A stretch of 64,000 nucleotides of DNA from Owenia fusiformis (lineage: Eukaryota; Annelida; Polychaeta; Sabellida; Oweniidae). The notes below the pieces were generated by a model, which made no database searches, had not been told where the DNA came from, and was given only the letters and a program-made list of their open reading frames with translations. Location of the stretch: contig CAIIXF020000001.1 of assembly GCA_903813345.2 (NCBI GenBank), positions 29,937,915-30,001,914 of the forward strand. Direction: 5' to 3'. This document shows, piece after piece, positions 35,165-49,419 of the stretch. The position numbers were made by a program, and so were the translations under genes. The number at the start of each line of letters is the position of its first letter. Position 1 is the first letter of the stretch.

Positions 35165-38100
35165 TATGGAGGTTTTCAGTGGACATTGACACATTGTGTC
35201 TGGATAGTAGACACATTGTTAAAAGGGACACATTGTTGTTGTGTGCGGATTTTGAGGAACACGCTCTCTGGAGAAAACAACATAATGATGTTTGTGTATA
35301 TCTTGTAAAGCACTCATTTGGGAGTAGATGTTTTTAAGAAAATGACTTGTACACACTCAGCCGTCAGCAATGATGTTCCTATGATTTGAAAAATTCCTTG
35401 AATTCATTCTTTAGAAATATTAGAGTGAATCGATCTCCTTAAGTTGTAAATTTGGAGATTACAAAGGGAATATATTGTTTAGCAAGATATTTTTACATTT
35501 TGTAAATATGGCCACTTTAAAAAAGCAGATGGAGTCTGTATTCTGACGTAAAATGTGCAGTACACACTACATGGATTGTAATGTGAAAACAGTACACCTG
35601 AGAAATGTATAAATATAACTCAATGTATGTATCAGTGTAAGGTATATTATACATAACTGTTGTTTGCCAAAATGTTACAGACACTAACCTCCAAGATTTG
35701 CATTTGAATTCATGATTAATGAACCAAGAAAGCAAATATACTGAGAATTGCATAAGGTGTAATATATTTTAAAGCGCGTCCATATCTTTTATTTTGAGAC
35801 CCTGTATTAGATAATTTTTTGTCCTCATTTGAGAAATAAAAAACCAATTAGCATTTCAAATAGACAAAAATGTTATTTTCTGTTAGCAGATAATTATTCT
35901 ATAAAGAAAACACAAACATAATTGTCTAGTCTAGAAATGAAATATTGCATGTTGTAGGTTAGTGTCTGTGACGATTTGTTTGATTATTAATCATATTTGT
36001 ATAAATATTTGTAATTTATTTCATCCAAGATGCTTTATATTGAATTTCAGTAATCATGGATGTCCTTGATTTGTTTATCATGATACTTGCCCTTGAGTTG
36101 TTATTGTTTGATACAAACCTTGATTGAAAACTAGACGTCTAGAAATTAAGATATTTACACATATGCCTACAGACGACATCAGGCCCCTTTCATTTATGAA
36201 TAATAATGTATCAGACCTGTTATTGCTAAAGTTGGTTTGCTTTTCATAAGTTGTACTGTAGGCAATATTTTTCTTCAAATGCTGAAAATTGAAATTGCAT
36301 TACAGTAAAACATATGGACATGCACATGTTAGACTACCACTGTCTTAATGGTATTCACACTATTTAAAGGCCCCATGTAAAGTTTGAAAAATATGTTTAT
36401 ATGGGGCCTTCAAGGTTTACAGTAGATATTTGAAAATACTCATTTATCAGTCGTTTGCTATAGAGGCATAAGCTTGAATAATATTATTTCTGATGCATCT
36501 ACACAATGGCAAAAAATTATGTTGCTGTAACTTTCTTGTAGGACATAAAATAAATATAGTCACTAAATATTTTACCTTGTTTACCTTGAATTTGTAATTT
36601 AGGAACAAAAAAACGTATCATTTTAAGTAATATAATAGTTGTATTTCATTTTAATATGTACAATTCAGAACTTCAGAGCTCTTTGAAGACATTCTATTTC
36701 AACTAGTAGTATAATAGTACATGGTACAATCATTGTCAATCAAAAACACTATATTTTAAGAAATACAATGTTAAAATCAGAATGAATAATTTTATCCCGA
36801 AATTAGACAAGAATTCTTGAAAATCAGAAATTTTTCTAATCTAATGACACTTGAGTTATCTACCAGAAAACAAGTTGATTTTAAATTAATTTATGGTATA
36901 CATCCTTGTGATAACCAAGAGAATAACCCTATTCATTAATAATATATCCATAAAAACTATCATATTGGATTCACTAAAATAGGTATAACATCAAACATAC
37001 GTTTCCCTTTCACCTTAACTGCATTACTTGCTATATTAGACTCACAACATACTCACTAATCTGGAAGTCGTTTCAAGAAAATATCATGAATTACAATTCC
37101 ATATATTCAGTTGACTAAATCCGATGATTGATTTATGCAATATGATCAAAAATCGGGAATCGTGATCTACAATAATTTCGAGAAACACAGCTCCAACTAT
37201 TCCAAAAGGGATTCAGTCACATTTAACATGACACACTTGGAGTCAACCAATGTTGGTGTGTCGCAAACTACTATATAACAGACCATAAAATGGAGCAACC
37301 TGAGGTATAACTTGTAATGTATGTTCACAACATCTAAAGATTTTAAAATATATGTAAAATAATGTACCATATTCGCACTGAGGATCTCCAATGCTTGTAT
37401 AAAGCATACACATACTGTATTTACATATGCAGACTCACTTCAATTTGACCGAAAAATACGGAATTACTATCAAATCTGTAGTTTCAATACTTTATTGGCA
37501 CATTTGGTCATCAAAATATGGCAGAGATTTCATTTGTAATTTTCTGAATATTTGATGTTTTGAAATCAGCAGATGTGTCTCTATGGACATGCTAAATGTC
37601 CTGTAGAAGATCCTCTAAGTTTACTGCACTGTCTCTGACCCTCTAACAGGGATTATCTCAAACACATAATATACAGTGATATGTTACATATCACACAACA
37701 TACTTTAAGAAGGTACAACAAAGGTCAATGTTCTCATCTAGACATGCAGATAACATTGTATCAAGTTGGAACAAGGCCACTTATTATTTTAATTTAATTA
37801 CGCACCTAGTTAAAAACCATGTTAGATTGATATAGACTCTAGCATGAATAGCTTTCAAAATATTTATTATACTTTAACAAGCAATTTCTGTGTTTCACTC
37901 TCAGTCTAACATATTCTTTTGAAAATACTTGTTGCTCTGCAGTGTCTAGTTAACTCATAGTCCTATTGTTGTTTTTTGTAAGATTAAAACCAGCCAATAT
38001 TATGAGATACAGTAGTGTATACTTATTTAATAACCATAAGTTGATTCAATATTCTAATATTAGTCAATACAATATGTATAATAATACTAATAAAACACAA

Positions 38101-39298
38101 AGGTACAATGAGATTTCCCCTAAATGTACATGTATGTCTACAGATAAATATGATCTAAAAGTCTAGACTTATAAATTGGATGATTAATGAACCTGGTTTG
38201 TATGTTGCCAAGAAAGAATGATGTCATCAGTCATAACACTCAATAAGTCAACTAATCACAGATCTATAAATTTTTAAATTGAACTTTTTTGGCAAAAATT
38301 CAAATCCTATATTGGGTAAAACTTGTACTTGTGTCATATAAACTTGTAATTTTACTTGATCTTGTACTTGTATCATATACTCATCTACTGTCTAGTGTGC
38401 TAGAGTAACTTTTGATGAAATTAAAATCTAATGTAGATGCACTGAATGCACAGTCTCCATAACATCCAGTGGTAGAAAACAAGATTTTGACTTATAAACA
38501 AGAACTAGATTTTGACTTTAAGCGATGACAAACAAGTAAGTTTTAAAAACCCAACATAAAGAGTATACTGCACTATATATGTCTAATAATATCATTTATG
38601 AAACTGTTAATGATTTTAATTTCATCGGGGATGAATCAAGTCAAACAGAATATTATTTATAATTTGGAGAAAATATTCCACTCCAACCATAAGAATAAGA
38701 GTAAGAATGACTAAATGCATTGAACAATTTCAAGAACTTTATCCACTTAACTTGTACAGGTTGAGAAAATCCTCTTAAATATACTTTTAAAATTATGTGT
38801 AATATATATAATATATAATCATATGTACATATATATCTGTTAATACAGTCAATCCACAAGTTCCATATACAGTATAATGGTAGGGTGTATGCATATACAG
38901 TGCATATATATATATTATGTACATGTTGGTCCTCTAGTATTATTTTATGTACAGTAACTTGGGGCCCAACACCTGATTTGTATAATACTCCAAAATTAGT
39001 TATCACGATAGCACAGTTGCCATAACAACAGACTTAGTTACCATGACAACATTTAAATTATTACTTCAGTGGTGAGTTCTCAAAAAATGTCATGTCATAC
39101 TGGCAGTGATTGTCCAAACAATAAGACTATTGAAAAACATGAAACTATATTAAAGATAATACCAGGCAGAACTTGATTGTTATTCAATTTTGGACATTTA
39201 ACCTAGATCTATGTAAATCAATGAATTTTTTGGGTGAATCCTAGAATGTGTACCAATGAAATGCATTGCCAGCCTGACATTCATTGTACTAAGAGAAG
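35165..39298. other. Convergent 3' flanks of SERINC and the ZNF gene
   Basis: No coding exon recognised. The left part should be the SERINC 3' UTR (aataaa at 35835 and 36549) and the right part the 3' UTR of the minus-strand ZNF gene (its aataaa motifs read as tttatt on the plus strand at 37491 and 37863). A small hairpin (aaggccccat...atggggcctt, about 36368-36412) and AT-rich microsatellite sequence (about 38800-38920) are the only structures seen. Confidence 0.5.
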
Positions 39299-42200
39299 CT
39301 ATTCCATAAATCGAGTACATGCTTTCTTCCACTTGCATTGAGTACACCACATGTCTCTGTTCTCCATCCCATAGATTTTTCGACACTTCCTTATGTCACT
39401 GCGTGCCTTCTTATGCTGAGGTGAAGTTTTTCCAATGATTGGTGTAAAGTTTGTTTTTGGAGAGGCAGCCTGGTGTTGCTGCAGCCGCTCTTGAGGCTTT
39501 GAAACCCGTATTGGTGGCGACAGCTACAAAAAGTAACACAGAACTGCTAAGGCGGTCATCTAATTGAGAATTATTTGCATTCTTTCAATACGATTAATGT
39601 CTTGTCACATTCTTTCATGCTAAACAATCAAGGATATGATCGAAGCACTTACCTCTTCCATTAATTCATTGCAATTTCTTATTTTTATACATAAAATTTA
39701 AAAAAATGATATTGTCATATTTAAACAGAAATGAACAAGCAAGGCAGTTTTGGCCAAATTAGTACAATAGAGGTCACTGGGTTCAAAAAAATTTTTTGCC
39801 CAAAAAAATTATTAAAACCTAGCTCGTCAACAACCCACAGCATTCACACATAATGACTCTTCAGCATTCACTAACCTGCATGCCTGCATTGGGAGATGTC
39901 GCACACATTGTGTTCCATGAGATAGATCGTGATAACTTTGGAATAGGAATGACAGAGGGAACTGTTACTATATTTGTTGTTTGTTGGACACCAAAAGTGG
40001 ACGAGAGTGTTGCTATAGGTTGATATTCCTAAAAAGAAACAGATTATGTGTTAATAAAAATGGACACTGTCACTGTCTATATATTGAGGCATTAAAACAT
40101 CACATGTTTTTTCAATATTTTTACACAATTTACAGGTTTTACTATTGAGGTTATTAGACTAAATTTAGCTTAATTGACTGCATTGTATATGTAGGTTCCC
40201 CATATGTTCCTACAAATGTTCCTGTATGGTAATTCAGATGAACTGGAACTGACACCTGTTGAACATTTATTTCATATTCACAATGCCCACAGTCACAGCT
40301 TATTAAGTGGATATTCAAAGTTATGTTAAATGATTCTCTGAGATCAGAGTATTTTTAGAACTTGAGGCTACAATTCAGATATAACATTGATATCAATTGT
40401 CGCACAAAGCTATATTCCAGTCATATTCACCTTTTTCTGGTAGTCATGATCAGGCACTATGGGTACTGGATAACTGACTGCATAGTTGACGGGAGGTGGA
40501 GGAGACGATGTGTGCATGTCTGCCAGTGTTTGTGTCACATTATCTACAGAGACCTCTATCTCTGTATAGTAGAACTCCTCTTCATGGTCTGATAAATCGC
40601 CACCTGTCACCTTTGGCCTGCAAACAATGAGACATCATCTTAGTTTCCCTTTATTTATTTACCTTATTGATTGATAGTTATTTACTTCAGACTTCATTTA
40701 TTTGACTTCCAGCTCAGCTACCATTCTTATTCCTATCATATAAATACAACAAATTCAAATAGTACTATTTATAACAATCAATACTAATATCTGATAAACT
40801 ACTTTTATACTAAAGTGAGTGCTCTGTGACATATTAGATACCAATTAGTAAAACAAGCCCAATAAACCATAATGTACATTTTGGTATGACAGTTTTGGAT
40901 CTTGGTTATTGTTTTCAGTATTCCAGGATATTGCTCTCTACTTCCAGATTTCAACAAGCTCAACGTAACCTTTGTAAACATATCTACTAGGAGATTGTTC
41001 TTTATAAACACATTCATAAAATAACACATTTTCTGTATTGGTACAAGCTTACAAATATTGTAAATAAAGTATAGTTTCAGATGTATTTTAAACAATCAAC
41101 ATCGTAAAAACAAGGAAATGAACAATTGGTTCTGACACAATTGAAACAAAATGTTAAATGTTAAGCCATGAGGCAAATCAAACATCCTGATTTATCAGTC
41201 AATTTTTTATGTTTAATGATCCATAAAAATGACTCACTTTTTATTTTACGGATATCCAGAGATAGAGCAGGTTGGGAAACCCACAATACAAATACAAGCC
41301 ATTAACATGCAAAATGTCACCAACTGCCATTTGTTACAGACATTAAACGCCAACCACCATTTTAAATTGTAACTACCCTAAACCCCTATGATCTAATAAC
41401 ACCACCCTCTAATAATGTCAGATGATTTTCAATTGTTCTTGACCTTTCATGATAGTTTGAATTTGATATGAACGTTTAAATCTACTCACATGCAGAAAAT
41501 AAAGTGTCATGAATTTGAGTACATAAATACCAATAGAGGCGAGATCAAACAAATTATTTATAATTTAAAGAGGAAATGAAACTGAGCTCTTGCAAAGGAT
41601 AACAAGTGACAGAGTCAAACTGTGTGCTTACGAATTTACTGATGACAGAAATGCAGAAAACCAACTTACCCCAAGTGTTCTGTTCTAACATGCTGCTCAA
41701 TACCAGCACAGGTTGGGTGAATCTTCATACAGCGTGGCCATGAGCACTTGAACATTGTGCGTGTTGAGATCTAGAAGGAAACACATTTTGGAAATCTTTA
41801 GAACAGGCATTTCAACTATTTGGTAAAACTTCAAATAGCAGACAGAAGGATGGATGGATGGAATGTGGTTAATCCCATTTTCTGAAATTGATTCCAGATA
41901 TCAAATATCTCACCAACCAGAACAACATACTTTTATTGTTTAATTTAATGGGAAAGACGGATCTTCACAATCATTCACCTTTGATTTTTTTGCTTTGTTG
42001 GGTTCACTGAAGTAAGCATGTGTGTCATCGAGTTCAATTCCCTCATCGAGTGATGATGTCATAAATAATCGCTCAGGGGGTGCACTCTCACTGAGGTTCT
42101 GAGTGAATGGAGGGGAGGGGGTGCTAGCTGTCTCTGATTTGCCACTAAAGAAACCTCCACTGTTTAAACTTGAATTTTCCTGCCAAGACTTTGGACTGCC

Positions 42201-45200
42201 TGAGTGTTCGGCTGAAACAAACAAAGACAAAATAAAGCAAAAATTACATCACATTATTTCAGTTCCATCAGGATCCATACAATCAAATGACTCCTCATAC
42301 TAGACCATGGTCTTATAAATTACTTTAAATAAATGGTCACAATGTATGTTCTTTTAGGAAGTATTCATTGAACCTATAGAGAGGTTTTCATGATGAAGAT
42401 ACTAATATTACAATACCATTGATATGGGTGGAGTTGATTTTGCCTTGAACAAATTCATGAAATGAACTTATTTTTATGTTAACTACAGCTAGCTGTAAAC
42501 ATATTTGCTCCAAATTGGAGCAGGGTGTGTCCTTTAATTCATAAGGAAGGCCCACAAGCATTGAACTTAACCATTCCTAAATTATTTTTTGCTAATATGA
42601 GGGTTCTTTTATGTTTCATTTAACAATTATGAATGCACTTTTATTTTATTCAAAACAAAATAACAAGCCTTATGTCAGATTAGCCGATATGTTAAGACAA
42701 CGACCGGGATATTAGATTTATGAGATGTTTTCAAACATTTTCCACATTTCCATGCTTTGTAGGATATAATAGCTGTTAAGAGCATCCAATAACATTGACA
42801 TCAGGATGTAGATGAAACACAGCATAAAATGATGAGATATGAGCAAATTAGGTCCAGAGGGATATAAACATTGCTTTCAATGTTCTCTCCTAATGTTGAG
42901 ACATCTTTTTATTGGTTTGTAGTACAAATTCCGTAAAACAGTCCAAGGGTTGGTTTTTACCATGTACTTTGACCAACAAGATACGGAACTATGTAAACAA
43001 TGATGGTAGTAACACCAATTGGAAAATTATGCTCAACACTTAACTGTGAAAGAAAAAAGTTTATTTTGTTTGAAAGGGGAGGAGGTAAATATGATTTCAT
43101 TAAGGAATGTTGAACTAAAAAATCATGGGAAAAATAAATCAACATTTTCATCAATTGTCATATAATAATTTTCATTTTTTCAACAACTATGTACATTTGG
43201 ACAACATCCCTTAGTTTTTCTTTGACCTTTGATCATTTGACCCTCACACTTGTTTAAAGACCCCATATAAAGTTTAAACCACATTGGCCTATATTATAGT
43301 CCTTACCCAATGTTATCAAGATGAGCTATGTGAAACTTTTCAATTATCACCATCCCTGAGTTCCCCTTTAATTGCCTTGATCATTTGATTTGACCTTCAT
43401 GGGTTAACTTAAAGATCCACCAATTCACAACAGATACAAAGGTGCCCTCACCATTATCTCTGAAGTTTGCTGGGAAGTTGGGAGAGTGTGGACTAGATGA
43501 GAATGAGGTGAGAACAAGAGCAGCCATGTGTTCATCCATGACTGCATTTTGAGTATCCATTTCTTCTTCTCCATAATCGTCTTCTTGTTTGCGCCTCCTC
43601 CTGAAATAACAAATAATCGTTTGAACTTAACTCAATAATCATTTTAATTTTTCTTAAATCATTTTATTTTGGACACTGGGAAGTTTTGGTCTGATGCAAT
43701 TTATCAACAACTCTTTATCAATTATTTATCTGGTTAGTTTTTAAACCGGCATTGTCATTTTCAGCTGTTTTATAGAATAAGTAATATATGGACAAGAACA
43801 CTTGAACTGTTTTAGGCTATATTGTACATGTATGTATGCCAGTTGTTTACACAATAGTGTTTACTCAATGCATAATGCCTAATTATTTAACAAAAAGCCC
43901 AATTCTTCCTATGCCATTTGGATCATGAACAGCTGAGCATAAACTTTAAATATTTAATTTTCTTCAGTCAACAAATAGGAACAACATATTTGGGTATTAA
44001 TATGATAAGTATTATTTATCTATTTAGTCCAGTTATTATGGAGCTTACAATTAGAGATAAATATAATAGCCAAGATAACAAAATGTTGACCATGTGTGTG
44101 ATGTTACTTATCATGTGTTTTGTATGTTACTTTTTATCTAATCAATTAAAAGCATGAATAACACTTTAATCACTGGTCCTGCAAACAATATAAAGGCAAT
44201 ACCCCTTGGCCCCCTTTTCCTATCTTGATAGGCCTCTTTCCCTTCATAGAGCGTGGATGAGGCAAATAGTAAACTGAACTAAGGTTTTCCTACAATCAGT
44301 CCTATTGTGAAATAACACATTTATAGCTTTAATAAATCAAAGACCCTGAAGTTAACCCGTGTGTCGGCTTGACCTTCTAACAGCATCATAATTGCATCAT
44401 AATATCATATTTCATGGATATCTGCCACAAATGGTAGGTGTCTTATAACTAGAACTATTATTTTGTTGATAAGGTCTCAATAAACATCCTAACTTATTGT
44501 TTAATTTGGCAAAATTACAACTTCTATTCACATCTGCTTTAACTGTGTAAAAAGATAAGTTTGGGGATTTATCATTAAGTTTGGGGATTTATCATTGACC
44601 ATTATTATTCGGTCATTCAGTACCTTTGAAATTATTAAAATATCTTATGTTACACATAATTCAAAAATGGTCAAAACATTTGTGTGATAACTATTTAAAC
44701 TGGAGCATACCGGTGCATGTTTTCACACTGTCCCATTTATAAGATAACTTTTAAATCGTTTGGTTTCAAAATACAATGTACTTTCTGAATAAGTGGTCAA
44801 TGTTTACTAATTATGTAAATCCCCCTCCCCCTGTCGCTGAACCTCAGGATACCAGCTTACAAGACACGCAACTTAACATTTTACTAAATCAAAAATAAAA
44901 TTAAAATCTACAAAAAATATGACATAACTTCAGAATATTAGGTGGGTGTACAACTTCCTTATAGAAATACCAAAAGTAAGTGATCATATTTTCAAAAGAT
45001 CGTTCAATGTCACAATGGTTAATTAACAATGGTTATAAATGTGCACTCTCCACCTACACATTCTGGTGAAACATTATCAACCATGTTTTATATCCATATT
45101 TTAATAGCTATGGTTGGTTGATTTTTTAGTGCAATAATAAAAAAAATCTATCTAGAACTTCAGAGCCACATATCATTTAATTTTGTGTGATTCCATAAGT

Positions 45201-48200
45201 TCATTTTAAAATGACATCATATCTGAAATGACTTACCACCTTGCACAATCTGATAAAATATACTTTACAACTTTTGATGTATATTTGTCATGGTTGAATA
45301 ATTCAAATTTTGAAACTTTAAAAAAATTACCTAGATCTAGTTGGTATATTAACAGCGTCACTTGATTTTTTTGCTTCCAAAAGTTCAATATTGAATTTAT
45401 CCATCCACATCTGTTTGGGGTTGAAGTTGGTTTTTCTGCCGGCTGTTGATGTCCTCGTATGGTGTTTCATTTTGGTCAGAGACATATTTCTTATTAATCC
45501 AAAAATATATCATACAATACTCCTCGTACTTAAATTTCTATTTTTCTTAATTTCTAATTGTTTTTAAATTGTTTGATATAAACTGCGTTATTTTATCTTC
45601 CCTTCTATTAAGCACTGCTTCAACTTAGAGCATCTGCTTGTTATTGTACCAAAAGTTCAAGCTGAACCGAAATAAAACTGCGTCATGACTTTGTTTATCT
45701 CAGATGCCGGTACTAGGCATTAACATAAACTATAGGGGATTTCCTAACTATTCAAACTTCGCAATAGAAAACACTTTATCAGAGATCACATGGGTTTGTT
45801 TACTAACAATAGCACGTGCTAGTTTTTAATTAGTTGCACGTATTTCAAACAAATTAGAAAAAACAGCTGATTTTATTTAAGCGGCTGATTCACAATCATT
45901 TGTTGGAATTCACCTCTATTGACTTCAAAACTGAACATTTGCCAAAAAACAGAAACCCATAAAATAATATGAACTCGGGATGTCACATTTGAAATTGAGG
46001 ACAACTTTAGGTTAAAATTTAAGTACATGTAAAAGGGAAAACAATCATGTTACGTATATTGTGAAATAGTGCCAAGGTTCAGATCGATCAATAAACAAAG
46101 ATTACGAATTGGTATTGGTAGTTATACTATACAGGCCTCAACAGGATTGGTCCAATATCTAGTGTGTGTGTACATTAATCAACTTAACGTTGAATGGTAA
46201 ATCCAAGGCTAAGGGCAATATTAATACACATAGAGTGAAGTATGGATTTTACCTTACCAAGTTAACTATTAGGTCAGCATAAAGTATAGCAACACTGTAT
46301 AACGAGTAACTAAAATAGAAATTGAATAGGGTTGAGATTAACCGGTGAACTTGGATTACTTAACTCATATTGGTATAACGTCAACTTAGCTGACCCTGTA
46401 TTGATGCAACTATTACAAATTATAGAAGCCACCTTATAAGTCAGGTCACTGCAAGTGAATGCATTTACCTGTAACTTTGCATCATCATGGAGCTTTGTTA
46501 AATTTGTGTTAAGCAATCACTCCCGGCATCTCAGGTCAAAAATGTTTATACAACCTACTATTCCAAATTTTGTTATGGAGAAACAGCCAAATTTTAGGCA
46601 GAATAAAAAGAATTACTCAATATCTTCAGGCAGAATTATACATTTAACAATTTCTCACTGTAAAGGGCAACATTTGTAAGGTGATAAATTGGTGCTATAA
46701 AAGGTTAACCTTGACTTGATTGTCCTCACAGTATGTCCAATGTAAAGTGCAAATACAGGCAGTTTTTTATCAACCGATTCAAAAGCAGAATAGTATTTGA
46801 TTGTGTGGGATCATTGGAGCCTTTTTCAGACCAGTTATATGTCAGTGTTCTCTAATATGTTTCAAGATAATGGGGGCAGAAAAAGTTGATTCAAATTCGT
46901 GAGTTACTTTGATAAGACTCCATATGGGAAAGAGTGGTAAAATGAGAGTCAATGAAAACTTTTGTGTGGTGAGTTGAGAAAACCCTCCTAATATCAACCT
47001 CACCAGTTTGGAAATCAAATAGCAGTTATACCATATGATATAACTAAATAAGAATGAACCCTTTTGTCCAGTCATAAAACTCAGACAACCAGAACAACAA
47101 CTGAATGAAGATGGTAATGAAGCCATCATAGTTTCATCATTTATGATTGCCACAACCCTGATATCATGAACACACCATTATCAGATGAATCTATTAATAG
47201 TAGATTGTAAGTATTATAATATTAAATTGATAAAGGCATGTCCTGAACTGTTGCAGGAGATTGTTATATAACACATGTTTTACATGCATGTTCAATATTG
47301 AAAACCTTTCCATAACTGAAATACAAGACCATCTCCAAAGAACCTTTGAAACTGTTTATTATCAAAGATATTAACCATTATCAGTCAATGATCATGTTAG
47401 TTTCCATAGCAGGCAGATATATTCCTTGGGTGATCATCATAGAGCAAAACTATTCATTTACTGAATATCAATGAGAAACCATACAACACATATTATTATC
47501 ATATGATCTGTAAAATGAGGCCCATGATTGGTCAGTTCTTGTGCTGTACCAATCTGTATTGCTACTGAGGTTGTCCCTGTTGATCATCTCCGTCGCAATA
47601 CAGAAAATATTGGTACGGAGGGGACAATCTCAGTAGCAATACAGAGGATCACACGATAAAAATGTTATTGAATGATTTGAAGTGCAATACAGGATAAATT
47701 CTGTCTCGATATTCTGTATTGGCACTCGACTTTGTCTCGTTCCAATACAAAATTTCCCGAACAGAATATATCCTGTATTGCACTTCAAATCATTCAATAA
47801 CACAGTCAAGCTGTTGAGGGTACTGAGATGGCGAGGTATGGCAAGGGAACAGAGATGGTGAAGGTATTGCAATGAGGATGTACACTCTACAGTTATAATT
47901 TTATATAAGGTTTTACTTGGAGACCATCTGAACAACGAATATATTTTTACATATACCAAATCCATTAGAAGTCTACACGGTATTGGTTCATGCACGTAGT
48001 ATTTTTCTCGAGGATGGATACATTGGCTGCTACATTATGTCTACTTGCTCTTTATGACATTATCTCTGCTAAATAGATCTTAATTTCTGTAGACTAGTGA
48101 ACTATGGAAACTAAAGGTGAAGATTTAACATAAACCCTAGAATTTGGTACAGGCGGGAGCTTCTTTTTTAGTGGCAAAAATGTGGCAAAGTGGCCATAGG

Positions 48201-48813
48201 ATATGTTAAATGTGATCAGTTTTGCAGCCTACTCTGTATAACCCTGATACATATACGAGTATATGAACACATCCAAATGAAATAACAAATACCTCTGTTT
48301 AGGTCGAGGAACGGCAATAGAGCTGGAAACGGCACGTCGTTTAGTACTGGCAGCAGTTTCTGCATTGTCTCTAGTTGCGTGATAGTCTAGAACTTTTGAG
48401 TAGTTTGTGTCTGTGTCTTGGAGGCGGGCAGATTTTCTGGACTTGCATAATCTTAGGTCATCAATCTTTCTGATAACCTCAATATCATCATGTATAGCTA
48501 TACTGACGTCATCAGCATCTACATCATGAAAAACAACCACACCACTGATCTCCCGGCCTGAATGAGTGATGAACACTTTTTGACCTGATTTCAGTTGAAA
48601 AGACTGAATACTTTGAAATCCAGGTCCGATTATATCATTGTCGAAGAGTTGTATTTTGTGTCCATCATCGAATTCAATTGAGTACAGGCTGCGCCCGTTG
48701 GGAGCATCGCGAGAAGATTGAATAACACCGGGATAGAGGCGGTCATCTGTCCATTTTCCACACACCCTCGTACCGATGATAGAGCGTTTTGCTAACCGTT
48801 TTGAAGTCAGCAT
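39299..48813 (-). CDS. ZNF395/ZNF704/SLC2A4RG (glut4EF) family transcription factor
   Basis: Coding exons in transcript order: 48813-48293, 43600-43452, 42211-41979, 41770-41670, 40617-40431, 40028-39876, 39523-39299 (stop). Phases agree, giving 522 aa. Residues about 12-130 form a Tudor-like N-terminal region ([35 protein letters not shown]) resembling the glut4EF family's N-terminal domain. Next come a basic RRRKQ segment and [17 protein letters not shown], the family's conserved nuclear-export-like helix region; a Ser-rich stretch; one C2H2 finger ([21 protein letters not shown], then VRTEH); the family's EFYYTEIEV block; and a C-terminal C-clamp with cysteines spaced C-x12-C-x2-C-x5-C ([20 protein letters not shown], then KKAC). 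Human relatives bind GC-rich promoter elements and shuttle between nucleus and cytoplasm; that is family knowledge. A second possible first exon at 45331-45470 joins in the same phase. Confidence 0.93.
44551..44598. repeat. Short tandem duplication
   Basis: The sequence 'aagtttggggatttatcatt' occurs twice in a row, a perfect duplication of about 20-23 bp in the large ZNF intron. Confidence 0.7.
45331..45470 (-). CDS. Alternative first coding exon of the ZNF395/704-like gene
   Basis: An ATG with A at -3 (ccaaaatga) starts a 46-codon open frame ([13 protein letters not shown]..., later [17 protein letters not shown]) ending ...cgatct-ag/gtaatt-type donor, phase 2. The main first exon also ends 'ag' in phase 2 before gtattt, so both can splice to the exon at 43600 with the frame kept, each completing an arginine codon. 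No good 3' splice site precedes the ATG, which argues for a separate promoter rather than an internal exon. The product would be about 395 aa, replacing the Tudor-like region but keeping the finger and C-clamp. Confidence 0.6.
47553..47803. repeat. Two adjacent foldback hairpins
   Basis: First hairpin: tctgtattgctactgaggtt (from 47553) pairs with a right arm ending about 47645. Second: a longer stem from about 47662 (gttattgaatgatttgaagt) pairs with the arm ending about 47802. Both contain 'ctgtattg'. They lie 15-20 bp apart in the intron of the ZNF gene, a few hundred bp from its main first exon. Confidence 0.7.
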
Positions 48814-49300
48814 ATTGTAGTCCGGGTATCAATTTGTTCCTACATTGAGTTTAGTGGTCATCAATTGTCTCTTAATCCACGGATTGCTGGAACAAACTTT
48901 GAAAAATCAACAGCTGATTTCTACCGGCAGCTAGGGTTTGTTTTGTTTTGGTACAGAAGGCGTGGCAAGAAGATAATAATATACAGACCACGTGATCAAA
49001 ATAAGCGCAAATGATTGGCTATTTCGTTGTACAGCGGTGTTTGATTGGTCAATATTGGTGCTGCGCAAAAGTATGTGTCAATCAGCCGACATGTACAATA
49101 ATACCCATAACTAGGCCAGCGAGAAACGGCGCTCATTTTGTTGTTATTTGGGGTCATTCCCTTGAACTGAATGAGGTGAAAAATGAGAACAACTGAACTC
49201 ATCTTGTAGGATTTCACATCTTTACAGGAAAATGTAAAGGCAATTATCTGACAAAAATAACGAGAAACAGTACAGTTCCAGGCCATGACCTCTTGATAAA
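48814..49300 (-). promoter_or_regulatory. Presumed 5' flank of the ZNF gene
   Basis: The region upstream of the main ATG has no recognisable coding exon. It should hold the 5' UTR and promoter. No TATA box or other definite element was identified, so this is positional inference only. Confidence 0.3.
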
Positions 49301-49419
49301 CAAATGCAGATTGGTTGTGCCATATCGATCGCTATTTGTGCAAAAGGCCTGGAGGATTGTTCTCTCGCATTGTGATATTCTCCATTGATTGTGATGGAGT
49401 TACAGAATTACAGCTACCG

